From: Paraburkholderia sp. ZP32-5
Lineage (GTDB): Bacteria > Pseudomonadota > Gammaproteobacteria > Burkholderiales > Burkholderiaceae
DNA: 64,000 bases
Assembly (NCBI RefSeq): GCF_021390495.1
Contig: NZ_JAJEJP010000003.1
Span: forward strand, 868,001-932,000
Direction: 5' to 3'
Shown here: piece after piece, positions 1 to 7,728 of the stretch
How the letters are laid out: every line of letters begins with the position of its first letter
Numbering within the stretch: the first letter of the stretch is position 1
Program-made: the position numbers and the translations under genes
Notes under the pieces: generated by a model
What the model was told of the DNA's origin: nothing
The model's input: only the letters and a program-made list of their open reading frames with translations
The model's database searches: none

Positions 1-178
1 TGCCGCCGGGGAGCGCAAACGGGTTGGTCGCTTCTGCGTACTCAGCTCCGACCGCTCGGCGAGCCGACTCTGAGAGGTCAGTGGCATTCGCGCAGCAGAC
101 CGTAGACAAAGCAATGAGTAATCCTCCGATTACATATCGGGCATTGGCTTTTCTGTCGGCGCCGCTCTGCGATGTCAA
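1..178 (-). CDS. Possible secreted protein, N-terminal part only
   Basis: Reading leftwards from a TTG at 178 there is an open frame to the window edge. Its N-terminus looks like a Sec signal peptide: a basic stretch (DRKANAR), a hydrophobic core (IGGLLIALSTVCC) and a likely cleavage site after ANA. The mature start is TDLSESARRAVGAEYAEATN, followed by PFALPGG. No ATG is present in frame and no good ribosome site was found, so the start is a guess. The mature sequence is too short to place in a family; a small secreted or cytochrome-like protein is possible but not shown. Confidence 0.3.
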   Translation of the reverse strand, partial: MTSQSGADRKANARYVIGGLLIALSTVCCANATDLSESARRAVGAEYAEATNPFALPGG

Positions 179-279
179 GCTATGCTTTTGCTTTATCGCG
201 TATAGCGCATTTCCCGTGGAAGAAAGTTCGGCTTGCCCCGGGCAAAGGAGAACCCGCCGAAACATGGAAGACGGCAGAG

Positions 280-1140
280 TCACGACTCGCCGGTCCAGGA
301 GGTCGCACCATCGAGGAGGTAGCCCTGAATCCAGTGCACACCGGCATCACGAACAATACGTACGTCGTCGAGCGTCTCGACACCCTCGGCAATGACGACC
401 CGAGCGATGCGTTGTGCTGCCCGGATCGTGCTCCTGAGTTCAGCGACGCCGGCCAGGTCGTGTCGCGCACGCCAGAGAAATGACCGATCGACCTTGATGA
501 TGTCCGCCGCGCATGCACTTGCAGTGTCTCTGGAAAAGCCGCGGCCGAAATCGTCGATGGCGACCCTGACACCGAGTTTCCGCAAACGATCTATAAATGT
601 GCCTCCGTGAAGCGGAGACACCGGTGCTGATTCGGTGATCTCTACAACGAGGCGTGAGGCTGCCTCGGGATTACTTTCCAATTGCCGGAAAACCGGCTCC
701 CACCAGTGATCATCAAGCGCGCTTGCTGCCGAAACATTGCAGCCTAGACGTGCGCCGGGCATTGCGGTGATCGCGTCGATAGTGCGGCCAACAATGAGGC
801 GGTCGAACTCCCGTATCGCTGAAAGCTTTTCCAGAGTCGGGATAAAGGCGCCCGGAAGAAGGACGCTGTCCGGGGTCTTTATTCGCACCAGCGCTTCCTG
901 ATAAAGAACATTGGTCCACGCATTGACCGCACAAACCGCTTCGTACCGGAAAAAGATGCGGCCGTGGGCAATCGCGCTGAAGACTTCGCGGACAACAGTC
1001 AAGTCGGTGGACCCCAATGTCGTTGCGCTGGTCACGACATCAATGCTGCGAGGGAGTGGGCGATTTTGGCGAGGCTTCGCCTCGCCAAATAGACATGCTT
1101 TGGGTGAGGCGCAAAGAGATATTTTTTTGACTGCAGACAT
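280..1140 (-). CDS. Stand-alone EAL-domain c-di-GMP phosphodiesterase
   Basis: 286 aa with one EAL domain filling about residues 50-280 and no GGDEF, PAS or membrane part. The family motifs for metal-dependent hydrolysis of cyclic di-GMP to pGpG are all visible: QEALVRI (EAL at residues 82-84), CNVSAAS, VVEITES, IDDFGRGFS, IIKVDRSF, VIAEGVET and IQGYLL. The catalytic residues therefore look intact and an active cytoplasmic phosphodiesterase is expected. The N-terminal 45 residues are low-complexity and basic, so the true start may lie further in. It points away from the serine recombinase gene at 1464 and has no evident link to the catabolic island to its right. Confidence 0.85.
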   Translation of the reverse strand: MSAVKKISLCASPKACLFGEAKPRQNRPLPRSIDVVTSATTLGSTDLTVVREVFSAIAHGRIFFRYEAVCAVNAWTNVLYQEALVRIKTPDSVLLPGAFIPTLEKLSAIREFDRLIVGRTIDAITAMPGARLGCNVSAASALDDHWWEPVFRQLESNPEAASRLVVEITESAPVSPLHGGTFIDRLRKLGVRVAIDDFGRGFSRDTASACAADIIKVDRSFLWRARHDLAGVAELRSTIRAAQRIARVVIAEGVETLDDVRIVRDAGVHWIQGYLLDGATSWTGES

Positions 1141-1250
1141 CGGACGGTTCCCAGGTTACCCGTCTTCGCGACGGTTTGAAGCACTTGCCGACCGGTGTGC
1201 AGCGACAAACTTTTACAAATTCCACAATGCACTTTTCCGACGCGCAGCAC

Positions 1251-1366
1251 AAAATCGGTCCTTTTTGGCACTATCGTCAGAGGAATAGGCGATCATGATG
1301 GGGCGGCCAATCGACTACTGCCTTAACCATCGACTTTGCCGGGAGACAAAAAGGACCGTTTTTGTC
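1251..1366. repeat. Two related dyads upstream of the serine recombinase
   Basis: Positions 1345-1366 form a perfect dyad with arms GACAAAAA and TTTTTGTC around GGACCG. Positions 1251-1267 carry a second, imperfect copy in opposite orientation (CGGTCCTTTTTG against CAAAAAGGACCG), 79 bp away. Short dyads of this size just upstream of a serine recombinase are typical of crossover or accessory sites. Function is inferred. Confidence 0.5.
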
Positions 1367-1463
1367 AAGTGGAAGGTGTCGGTATTGCCGGGAGGCCGAT
1401 ACGAAATGCCATTCCGCACGATCCAGTGCAGAAGGGTTCCTTCAAATTTTCCCGGAAATAACT

Positions 1464-2015
1464 ATGAAAATCGGCTACGCGCGCGTTTCCACACATGAAC
1501 AGAGCCTTGCTCTACAGATCGACGCATTGCGCGCTGCGGGCTGCGAGAAGTTCTTTACTGATCGCGGGGTATCGGGCACTGAATTCCACCGACGCGGACT
1601 GGATGCCGTGCTGGAGCAGGCGAAGGAAGGTGACACGCTCGTCGTGTGGCGGCTGGACCGACTGGGTAGATCACTCAGCAAGCTGGTCGATCTGGTTGAT
1701 CATCTCGCGCACCGAGGAATCGAATTTATCTCTCTCAGCGAATCCATTAATACGAATTCGTCGGGTGGTGTGCTGATTTTCCACATGATGGCAGCACTTG
1801 CGGAGTTCGAACGGAACCTAATCAGTGAGCGCACTCGCGCGGGTATAGCGGCGGCGCGAGCGCGAGGCAGCAAGCTTGGAAGACGGCGGGTGCTCTCGCC
1901 CGCGCAGCGATCACAGGCGCTGGAACTGCTTCGCTCCAAGTCCGCTGTCGAAGTGGCCAACCAGTTCAATGTTCATCCGCGAACCATGTTGCGGCTGAAG
2001 GCCGCGGGCGTATAA
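1464..2015 (+). CDS. Small serine recombinase (resolvase/invertase family)
   Basis: 183 aa, the usual length of Tn3-type resolvases and DNA invertases. The N-terminal catalytic domain starts MKIGYARVSTHEQ with nucleophile Ser9. The arginine motif WRLDRLGRSL follows, then AALAEFERNLISERTRAG with the long dimer helix (E helix), and the C-terminus (about 145-183) is a short helix-turn-helix (VANQFNVHPRTMLRL). The ATG at 1464 was chosen because the family begins exactly here; the frame is open further upstream but without family similarity. Two dyads lie just upstream. No transposase lies next to it, so it may be the remnant of a transposon, a plasmid resolvase or an invertase. Confidence 0.88.
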   Translation: MKIGYARVSTHEQSLALQIDALRAAGCEKFFTDRGVSGTEFHRRGLDAVLEQAKEGDTLVVWRLDRLGRSLSKLVDLVDHLAHRGIEFISLSESINTNSSGGVLIFHMMAALAEFERNLISERTRAGIAAARARGSKLGRRRVLSPAQRSQALELLRSKSAVEVANQFNVHPRTMLRLKAAGV

Positions 2016-2255
2016 CCTGGGCGCGGATGTATGTCTACGTCGCAATGGGGCCTGCCGATGCGTATCGGCGTTCTGCCCGCGAACGTGATGGATAAGGACC
2101 AGGCGTGAGAACGACCGCGTAGATCAGCGCGAGCGATGGCGCTCCCTGGTTGCGCGGCACCCGCGACCTTGTTTGGCCGCATTCGCCGCGACCACGCGCG
2201 ATACGTGTTCGTCCTCACGGGACACGATGCCGATACGCGCCGTGTGACGGACGAC

Positions 2256-2300
2256 GTGACATAAACTAACTTGTGAGGCCGCATCGCGCATGTCTACACT
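2256..2300 (+). promoter_or_regulatory. Class 1 island promoter (for the Bug gene at 2391)
   Basis: GTGACATAAA at 2256 is followed by CTTGTGAG. The -35-like TTGTGA (2271-2276) and -10-like TACACT (2295-2300) are 18 bp apart. The rest of the 375-bp gap 2016-2390 shows nothing else recognisable. Confidence 0.75.
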
Positions 2301-2390
2301 GCGTGTGTCCAGATGTCCGCCACTATCGGCATTGCGCCGTTCGCGTGGCGGACCGCATGATCCATTCACGTCACAACGCGATCTACCTTC

Positions 2391-3395
2391 ATGTCAACGC
2401 GGCGCGGCTTCGTGGCCTCACTCGCTTCGCTAGCATCACTTACGCTGCCGGCCGCGTCGCTGCTGGGCGGCTGGCCGCGATGCGCGCAAGCAGCCTATCC
2501 GGAAAGCCCCGTGCGGATCATTCTCGCGTTCCCAGGCGGGTCCGGCGACGCACAGTTGCGGATTCTCTCAAGCGTGCTCACCCGTTATCTCGGCGGTCCC
2601 GTTATCGTGCAGCCGATGCCAGGGGCGAGCGGTAACATCGCGTCAGCCTACGTGGCCCGAGCGCGTGGTGACGGCTATACGCTGCTGTGGGGCGTGAGCA
2701 CCTTCTTCGAAGTGAACCCGGTCATGTTCGCCGATGTCGGCTATCGTCTGGCCGATCTCAAACCCGTTAGCCTGCTTGCCGAATTGCCGTTCGTGCTCGT
2801 CGTCAATCCTTCGCTGCCGCTGCATTCGCTGAAGGACCTGATCGACTACGCGCGGCGCAATCCGCACAAGCTGACCAACGCGACGGCTGGTATCGGCAGC
2901 CCCGTCGATCTCGCCGGTCGCGAACTGATGTCGCGGGCGAACATCGACATCCTTCACGTGCCCTATAAGGGCGGCGGCGAAGACGCGCTCGCGGTGCTCA
3001 GCGGTTTCGCCGACATGGAGTTCGGCAGCGTGTCGGACGTGGCCGCAAATATCCGCGCCGGCAAGATGCGTCCGCTCGGCGTCACGAGCGCGCGCCGGCT
3101 CAAGCAATTGCCCGACGTGCCGACGATCGCCGAGGCGGGTGTGCCCGGCTATGACTTCTCGGTCTGGAATAGCATCTGCGCACCGGCGTCCACGCCACAG
3201 CCGATCATCGACAAGCTGCATGCGGCACTCGTCGACAGTCTCGCCGACAACCAGTTGCGAGCGGGGTTCGAGCAGTTGGGTTTCATCCCGATGTCGAGCA
3301 CGGGCGACGAGGTCAGCAAGCGTATCGAAGCCGAGAGCCGGCTCTGGCGCGCGATTCTCGCGCCGGTTCAGCAGCACACGCAGAGCGGAAGCTGA
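2391..3395 (+). CDS. Bug/TctC-family periplasmic solute-binding protein 1
   Basis: 334 aa. Bug proteins are periplasmic receptors for small carboxylates and related compounds, some feeding tripartite tricarboxylate transporters. The N-terminus has a twin-arginine-like signal (STRRGFVASL, cleavage near CAQA/AYP). The two lobes carry the family landmarks PGASGNIASAYVA, DGYTLLWGVSTFFEVNP, LTNATAGIGSP, VPYKGGGEDALA and PDVPTIAEAGVPGYDF. The ligand-loop motif is FPGGSGDAQ rather than the classical PPGGxxD, a variant shared by most Bug proteins in this window. No membrane genes lie beside it. It stands alone behind a class 1 promoter. The ligand is unknown. Confidence 0.9.
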   Translation: MSTRRGFVASLASLASLTLPAASLLGGWPRCAQAAYPESPVRIILAFPGGSGDAQLRILSSVLTRYLGGPVIVQPMPGASGNIASAYVARARGDGYTLLWGVSTFFEVNPVMFADVGYRLADLKPVSLLAELPFVLVVNPSLPLHSLKDLIDYARRNPHKLTNATAGIGSPVDLAGRELMSRANIDILHVPYKGGGEDALAVLSGFADMEFGSVSDVAANIRAGKMRPLGVTSARRLKQLPDVPTIAEAGVPGYDFSVWNSICAPASTPQPIIDKLHAALVDSLADNQLRAGFEQLGFIPMSSTGDEVSKRIEAESRLWRAILAPVQQHTQSGS

Positions 3396-3404
3396 CCGCA
3401 TATC

Positions 3405-3436
3405 GGCCCGGTAGCCATCATGCCCGTTACCGGGCC
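3405..3436. terminator. Hairpin between convergent Bug genes
   Basis: Perfect 9-bp arms GGCCCGGTA (3405-3413) and TACCGGGCC (3428-3436) with a 14-nt loop, placed between two converging stop codons. There is no clear T-run, so it is a candidate terminator only. Confidence 0.5.
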
Positions 3437-3450
3437 ATCACGACGAAGAC

Positions 3451-4431
3451 TCAGTTCAGCGTACCGACACCGGCATTCTGCAGGATCTTTCTCCACATCT
3501 CCGTCTCGGTACGGATGCGCTCGTGCAATTGATCGGGTGTGCTCGGCGCCACGGTGATGCCGCGTGCCCGCGCGTACGCCTGGATCTCAGGCGCAGCGAG
3601 CGCCTTGACCAGCCCGTCGTGCAGCTTGTCGATCACGTTCTGTGGTGTGCCGGCCGGCGCGAGCAACGCATGCCACGTCGTCATCACATAGCCCGGTACG
3701 CCCGATTCGGTCATCGTCGGCACATCGGGAATCGGCGCGAGCCGGCTCGGTCCGGTCACGGCCAGCGGCCGCACGGTGCTCGCCCTGATGAAGCCAAGCG
3801 AACTCGACAGGCTGCCGAACACGAGATCGGCCTCGCCGGTCAGCACCGGCAGGGCCGTGTTGCCGGGATAGGTGACGTTGACGGTCTTCGTGCCGGTGCG
3901 CGCCATGAAGAGCATGTTCGCGAGATACAGCGGACTACCGACGCCGGCCGTCGACACGTTCAGCTTGCCGGGGTGCTGTTTCGCGTACTCGATCAACTCC
4001 GCGAGCGAATGGGCCGGCACTTTCGGATTGACGACGAGCACGAAGCCAGACTCGGCCATCAGCGAGATCGGCGCGAAATCCTTGTCGACCGAAAACGACA
4101 GGTCGCGATAGAGCAGCGGATTGACGGTGAGCTGCGTGCCGAGCCCCCACAGCAGCGTATAGCCATCTTTCGGCGCATGCGCGACGAGTGCCGCCGCGAT
4201 ATTGCCCGCGGCACCGGGCCGGTTCTCGATCACGACGGACGTGTTGAGGGTCTTGCTGAGTTCCTGGCCAACGGCGCGCGCGAGAGGATCGGTTTCGCCG
4301 CCCGGCGGAAACAGCAGGATCAGGCGAATCGGATGATCGGGATACTCGGCCAGCGCGGGAGCGGGCGTGATCACGCCAGCGCCGATCGCACAGCACAGCA
4401 GAATGGCCAGCGCACGGCACAGTCTGTGCAT
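3451..4431 (-). CDS. Bug/TctC-family solute-binding protein 2 (classical type)
   Basis: 326 aa with a Sec-type signal peptide (AILLCCAIGAGVITPAPALA/EYPD). It differs from the other seven Bug proteins of the window: the ligand loop is the classical LFPPGGETDPLAR with its Asp, and the second-lobe motif is VTYPGNTALPVLTGEADL instead of VPYKGGGEDT. It therefore probably binds a different ligand, possibly a standard dicarboxylate or amino acid. It lies 80 bp downstream of the TauD gene at 4512-5411 on the same strand, with a good ribosome site (GAGGAGA), and is probably cotranscribed from the promoter at 5524-5568. Confidence 0.88.
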   Translation of the reverse strand: MHRLCRALAILLCCAIGAGVITPAPALAEYPDHPIRLILLFPPGGETDPLARAVGQELSKTLNTSVVIENRPGAAGNIAAALVAHAPKDGYTLLWGLGTQLTVNPLLYRDLSFSVDKDFAPISLMAESGFVLVVNPKVPAHSLAELIEYAKQHPGKLNVSTAGVGSPLYLANMLFMARTGTKTVNVTYPGNTALPVLTGEADLVFGSLSSSLGFIRASTVRPLAVTGPSRLAPIPDVPTMTESGVPGYVMTTWHALLAPAGTPQNVIDKLHDGLVKALAAPEIQAYARARGITVAPSTPDQLHERIRTETEMWRKILQNAGVGTLN

Positions 4432-4511
4432 GATCGTCTCCTCAGTGGGCGAGGTCCGTACCGGGTATTGCCTGCCCGGTGGCCCCGCTTGTTGTCACCG
4501 CATGATTCCAG

Positions 4512-5411
4512 TCAAGCCGCCGCGTCCGCCGGCGACGGCGCGCGCTTCCATGCCGGGTCGTCCATCACGGTCGCGCGATGCATTTCACGGCGGTCGGTCG
4601 GCGGCGAATAGCGCAGGCCGCGATGGATCAGCGTGCGGTTGTCCCACATCACGAGGTCGCGCACGGTCCAATGATGCGTGTAGACGAACTGCGGCTGCGT
4701 CGCGAACTCCATCAGCTCACGCAGCAGGTCGCGGCCCTCGGGGATCGGCCAGTCGACGACGCGGCACGCATGTACGGACAGATAAAGCACCTTGCGTCCC
4801 GACACCGGATGGGTCTTCACGAGCCGGTGAATCGAGGGCTTCAGCGTCGCGCGCTCCTCTGCCGGAAATTCGGTGAAGCCGCACATCGCGCGGGTATGGA
4901 GGATGTCGAATTCCGCCGACAGATTCTCGATCGTTTCGCGCAGATCGTCGGGCAGCGCGTCGTACACAACACGCATGTCGGCGAACTGCGATTCACCGCC
5001 GCGCGATGGCACCGAATAGTTGAGCAGGAACGAGTAGCGCGCCGGGATCGGCTGATACGACTGATCCGAATGCCAGCGCCGGCTCACGAACGTGTTCATG
5101 CGGCGGTGGTCGCCCGCCTTGAAGGTCTCGTTGTCCTTGCCGACGTTCGAGATGTCGCTGATGCGCGGCTGCAGGCGGTGTTCGTTCTGGCGCGTCGTGT
5201 ACTGAACGGAAACCTGCACGGGACCGAAGTTCTCGCTGAACGCGAGCAACTGGTCGTCGTCGATCATCTGCGCGGGAAACACGAGCACCGGGTAACGCGC
5301 GATCGTCAGGTCGAGCTGTTGCGCGAGTTCCGCGGTGAGCGGTTGGCGCAGATCGAGACCATGAATACGCGCCGCGATCGGTGACTGGATTTCCTCGATC
5401 CTGAATTTCAT
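4512..5411 (-). CDS. TauD/TfdA-family 2-oxoglutarate-dependent dioxygenase 1
   Basis: 299 aa. The family couples 2-oxoglutarate decarboxylation to hydroxylation of a substrate at a non-haem Fe(II) centre. Visible iron ligands are His114 and Asp116 in WHSDQSY, plus the His in the MWDNRTLIHRG motif; the 2-oxoglutarate Arg lies in REMHRATV. The start at 5411 (MKFRIEEIQSP) aligns with the three other TauD copies in the window and has an AGAGG site. A further upstream in-frame ATG at 5480 has no family similarity. It is first gene of a probable two-gene operon with Bug 2. Substrate is unknown; taurine, aryloxyacetates or N-substituted acids are all possible for this family. Confidence 0.9.
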   Translation of the reverse strand: MKFRIEEIQSPIAARIHGLDLRQPLTAELAQQLDLTIARYPVLVFPAQMIDDDQLLAFSENFGPVQVSVQYTTRQNEHRLQPRISDISNVGKDNETFKAGDHRRMNTFVSRRWHSDQSYQPIPARYSFLLNYSVPSRGGESQFADMRVVYDALPDDLRETIENLSAEFDILHTRAMCGFTEFPAEERATLKPSIHRLVKTHPVSGRKVLYLSVHACRVVDWPIPEGRDLLRELMEFATQPQFVYTHHWTVRDLVMWDNRTLIHRGLRYSPPTDRREMHRATVMDDPAWKRAPSPADAAA

Positions 5412-5523
5412 GCGTGCCTCTGCCGGGTGAGTTTGCTGTGTCGATCCGCGGTCCTGTCCGCGATCTTGCGCCGCTCGCACAGCCGCCGTGTCCGGGACAC
5501 CGGCGGCTCTGCACGATGGCGCT

Positions 5524-5568
5524 AGCGTAGGCGTGCGCGGCCGGTTGCTACAAGCGAGATTTAGTCAC
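5524..5568 (-). promoter_or_regulatory. Class 1 island promoter (TauD 1 - Bug 2 unit)
   Basis: Read on the minus strand: GTGACTAAAT, then CTCGCTTGTAG. The -35-like TTGTAG (5548-5553) is followed after 18 bp by TACGCT (5524-5529). It sits back-to-back with the plus-strand copy at 5645. Confidence 0.75.
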
Positions 5569-5644
5569 AGCGCGTGTGATGGAGAGCGTCCGGCGCGGGC
5601 ACAGGGTCTGCTCGCCGGCACGCGCAACGCCCGTCACGCGCGGC

Positions 5645-5689
5645 GTGACTTTAACTTGCTTGTGCCGCGCTTCGGACACCGCCTAGCAT
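5645..5689 (+). promoter_or_regulatory. Class 1 island promoter (SDR gene at 5769)
   Basis: GTGACTTTAA is followed by CTTGCTTGTGCC. TTGTGC (5660-5665), an 18-bp spacer and TAGCAT (5684-5689). With the site at 5547-5568 it gives each divergent gene its own copy. Confidence 0.72.
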
Positions 5690-5768
5690 CAGTAAGCGGC
5701 GTGGACCGGCATCGGCACTACGCGATGACGCAATCACCACGCCATCAGCCATTTGAAAAGGGGACGAC

Positions 5769-6527
5769 ATGGATCTGCAACTGAGCGGCCGCACCGCGCT
5801 CATCACCGGCGCGAGCGTCGGCATTGGCACCGGCATTACGCGCGCGCTGGCCGCTGAAGGCGTGCGCTGCGCGATCGTCGCGCGGCGTCGCCCGCTGCTC
5901 GACGAACTGGCCGACAGCATCGCCGCGAGCGGCGCGCCCAGGCCGGTCCCGATCGTCGGCGATCTGACGGACGAAGCCGATCTCGCGCGCATCTTTGCCG
6001 AAGCGAACGCGGCGCTCGGCCAGGTCGATATCGTCGTGAACAACGCGGGCGGTTCACGGCCCGCCGCGATCGACTGTGGCGAAGACGTCTGGGACGAGGC
6101 GTTCGCACTCAACTTCACGGCGGCGCGCAAGCTCACGCATGCGGCATTGCCGGGTATGCGCGCGCGCAAGTGGGGGCGTGTCATCAACGTCAGCGGTTCG
6201 ATGGAGCCGCGCGGCATGAATCCGAGCGGGCCGGCCAAGGCGGCGCTGCATCTGTGGGCGAAAAGCCTGTCGCGCGAAGTGGCCGCCGACGGCATCACGA
6301 TCAACACGATTCCGCCCGGCCGCATCAACAGCGAGCAGATCGCGCAGCGCCTGCATCCGAGCGACGAGTCGAAACAGACGTTCATCGCGCGTCATATCCC
6401 GATTGGCTATTTCGGCGATCCGCTCGACATTGGCTATCTCGCGGCGTTTCTCGCTTCGCCACGCGCACGCTATATCACCGGCGACGTCATCCCCGTCGAT
6501 GGCGGCATGCATTACTACGCGCATTGA
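5769..6527 (+). CDS. SDR-family protein lacking the catalytic Tyr
   Basis: 252 aa, classical SDR length. The NAD(P)-binding TGASVGIG motif, NNAGG, the structural INVSGS (Ser142) and the C-terminal PVDGGMHY are present. The active-site motif, however, reads NPSGPAKAAL: the position of the catalytic Tyr is Ser153, while Lys157 is kept. The normal spacing from Ser142 is preserved, so this is a substitution and not a misreading. It could still be a dehydrogenase with altered chemistry or a non-redox SDR such as a lyase or epimerase. It is driven by its own class 1 promoter and faces the alpha/beta hydrolase at 6582. Confidence 0.85.
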   Translation: MDLQLSGRTALITGASVGIGTGITRALAAEGVRCAIVARRRPLLDELADSIAASGAPRPVPIVGDLTDEADLARIFAEANAALGQVDIVVNNAGGSRPAAIDCGEDVWDEAFALNFTAARKLTHAALPGMRARKWGRVINVSGSMEPRGMNPSGPAKAALHLWAKSLSREVAADGITINTIPPGRINSEQIAQRLHPSDESKQTFIARHIPIGYFGDPLDIGYLAAFLASPRARYITGDVIPVDGGMHYYAH

Positions 6528-6540
6528 GCGAGAGCTGAGC

Positions 6541-6567
6541 CGCCAGCACGCCGCTCGCGTGCTGGCG
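6541..6567. terminator. Bidirectional terminator hairpin
   Basis: Perfect 11-bp stem: CGCCAGCACGC, loop CGCTC, GCGTGCTGGCG, between the converging SDR and hydrolase genes. No T-run. Confidence 0.6.
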
Positions 6568-6581
6568 CGGGATGTTTGCCG

Positions 6582-7316
6582 CTAGAGTCCCTGGCGGCTG
6601 TGCTCGCGCAGGAATGCACGCACCTGGGCCACCGCCGAAGGCACGACGTCGGCGGGTTCTTTCCACGGGGTGACCGTCAGCGCATGCGGGACCAGTTCGG
6701 CGAGCTCGCGTGCGATCACGGCGGGATGTTCAAGATCATTTCCCGGCAGGATGAGCATCGGCGTGCCGCACGATGCGACGAATTCGCGGGTGACGCTCAG
6801 TACGAATTCGCCGCTCCACATGCGCCGGCCGAAATCCGCGAGCTGGGCCGGCTCGAAGCCGGCATTTCTGGCGAGTAGATCGTCGGCCCATTTCCGCCAC
6901 GAATTGGGCATCGTCTGGCGGTTCGCTGAGTCGATGCCGATCGGCTGCTGCAGCACCAGCGACGCGACCCGGTTGGGCGCGAGGCGCGCCAGATTCAGCG
7001 CATACGACGCGCCGATGCAGCAGCCCATCACATGACAGCGCTCGATGCCGAGATGGTTGAGCAGCCCGAGGTGATCGGCCGCGTACTGGTCCCACGGATT
7101 GCCGTCCGTCAGCGGGCCGCGCGAGGCTCCGGCGTTGCGCTGATCGAGCGCGATGACGCGAAACTCGTCGTCGAAAATCTCCGTCGGGTTAAAGGCCATG
7201 CGCTGCCAGTCGGCGATCGTCGCGCGCATGCCGCCCGGCGGCAGCAACAGCAACGGAAAGCCGCGGCCACGCTGTTCGTAGTGAATGAATACATCGCCTT
7301 TCTGATAGATCGTCAT
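6582..7316 (-). CDS. Alpha/beta hydrolase with a Cys nucleophile
   Basis: 244 aa alpha/beta-hydrolase fold. The oxyanion-loop motif LLLLPPGGMRAT and the strand LDQRNAGAS are visible. The nucleophile elbow is MGCCIGAS, placing Cys100 where most family members have Ser; this is the dienelactone-hydrolase type of elbow. The start at 7316 follows a GGGGAG ribosome site; the open frame extends to 7373 without family similarity. A class 2 promoter lies about 100 bp upstream, which ties it to the NHL genes. A lactone or enol-lactone substrate is plausible but not proven. Confidence 0.85.
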   Translation of the reverse strand: MTIYQKGDVFIHYEQRGRGFPLLLLPPGGMRATIADWQRMAFNPTEIFDDEFRVIALDQRNAGASRGPLTDGNPWDQYAADHLGLLNHLGIERCHVMGCCIGASYALNLARLAPNRVASLVLQQPIGIDSANRQTMPNSWRKWADDLLARNAGFEPAQLADFGRRMWSGEFVLSVTREFVASCGTPMLILPGNDLEHPAVIARELAELVPHALTVTPWKEPADVVPSAVAQVRAFLREHSRQGL

Positions 7317-7416
7317 GCGGCTCCCCGTCGGGTGGACCAGCGCGTTTCGACTTGCCTGCGAATTCGCTTGCACGCGCCAACCAGTTAGCAGTTCATCGCT
7401 GGTGCTCCACGATGAA

Positions 7417-7459
7417 GATCACATGCCGGCTCGCCAGGCAGCAAGCCGTTTTTTTGCAC
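7417..7459 (-). promoter_or_regulatory. Class 2 island promoter (alpha/beta hydrolase)
   Basis: Minus strand: GTGCAAAAAAACG, then GCTTGCTGC (7438-7459); TTGCTG is followed after 15 nt by TGTGATC (7417-7423). The same layout is found before the NHL genes at 14578, 28712 and 31142. Confidence 0.68.
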
Positions 7460-7516
7460 GCCGCTCATGATCTTTCGGTACATCGCGAGCGGGCATGCGG
7501 TGATCGCACATCGGTC

Positions 7517-7560
7517 GTGACATAAACGCGCTTGTCGCCACCCTTGCAGCGCCCTACGAT
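7517..7560 (+). promoter_or_regulatory. Class 1 island promoter (Bug gene at 7729)
   Basis: GTGACATAAA is followed by CGCGCTTGTCGC. TTGTCG (7532-7537), a 17-bp spacer and TACGAT (7555-7560). The leader to the start codon is about 165 nt. Confidence 0.77.
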
Positions 7561-7728
7561 GGCGCACGCCCGGTTGCGCGACGGCGAACGAGGCGCGGAC
7601 CGTCTGCGTGCACGAACCGCTCATACCGGCTCGTATTGACGCGGCGGACCTTCACGAAGCGCGCGGCGGCATGCGTCGACACGTATCGGCACGCATCGGC
7701 ACGCCGCGCCAGAGCAAGGAGGCGCGCG

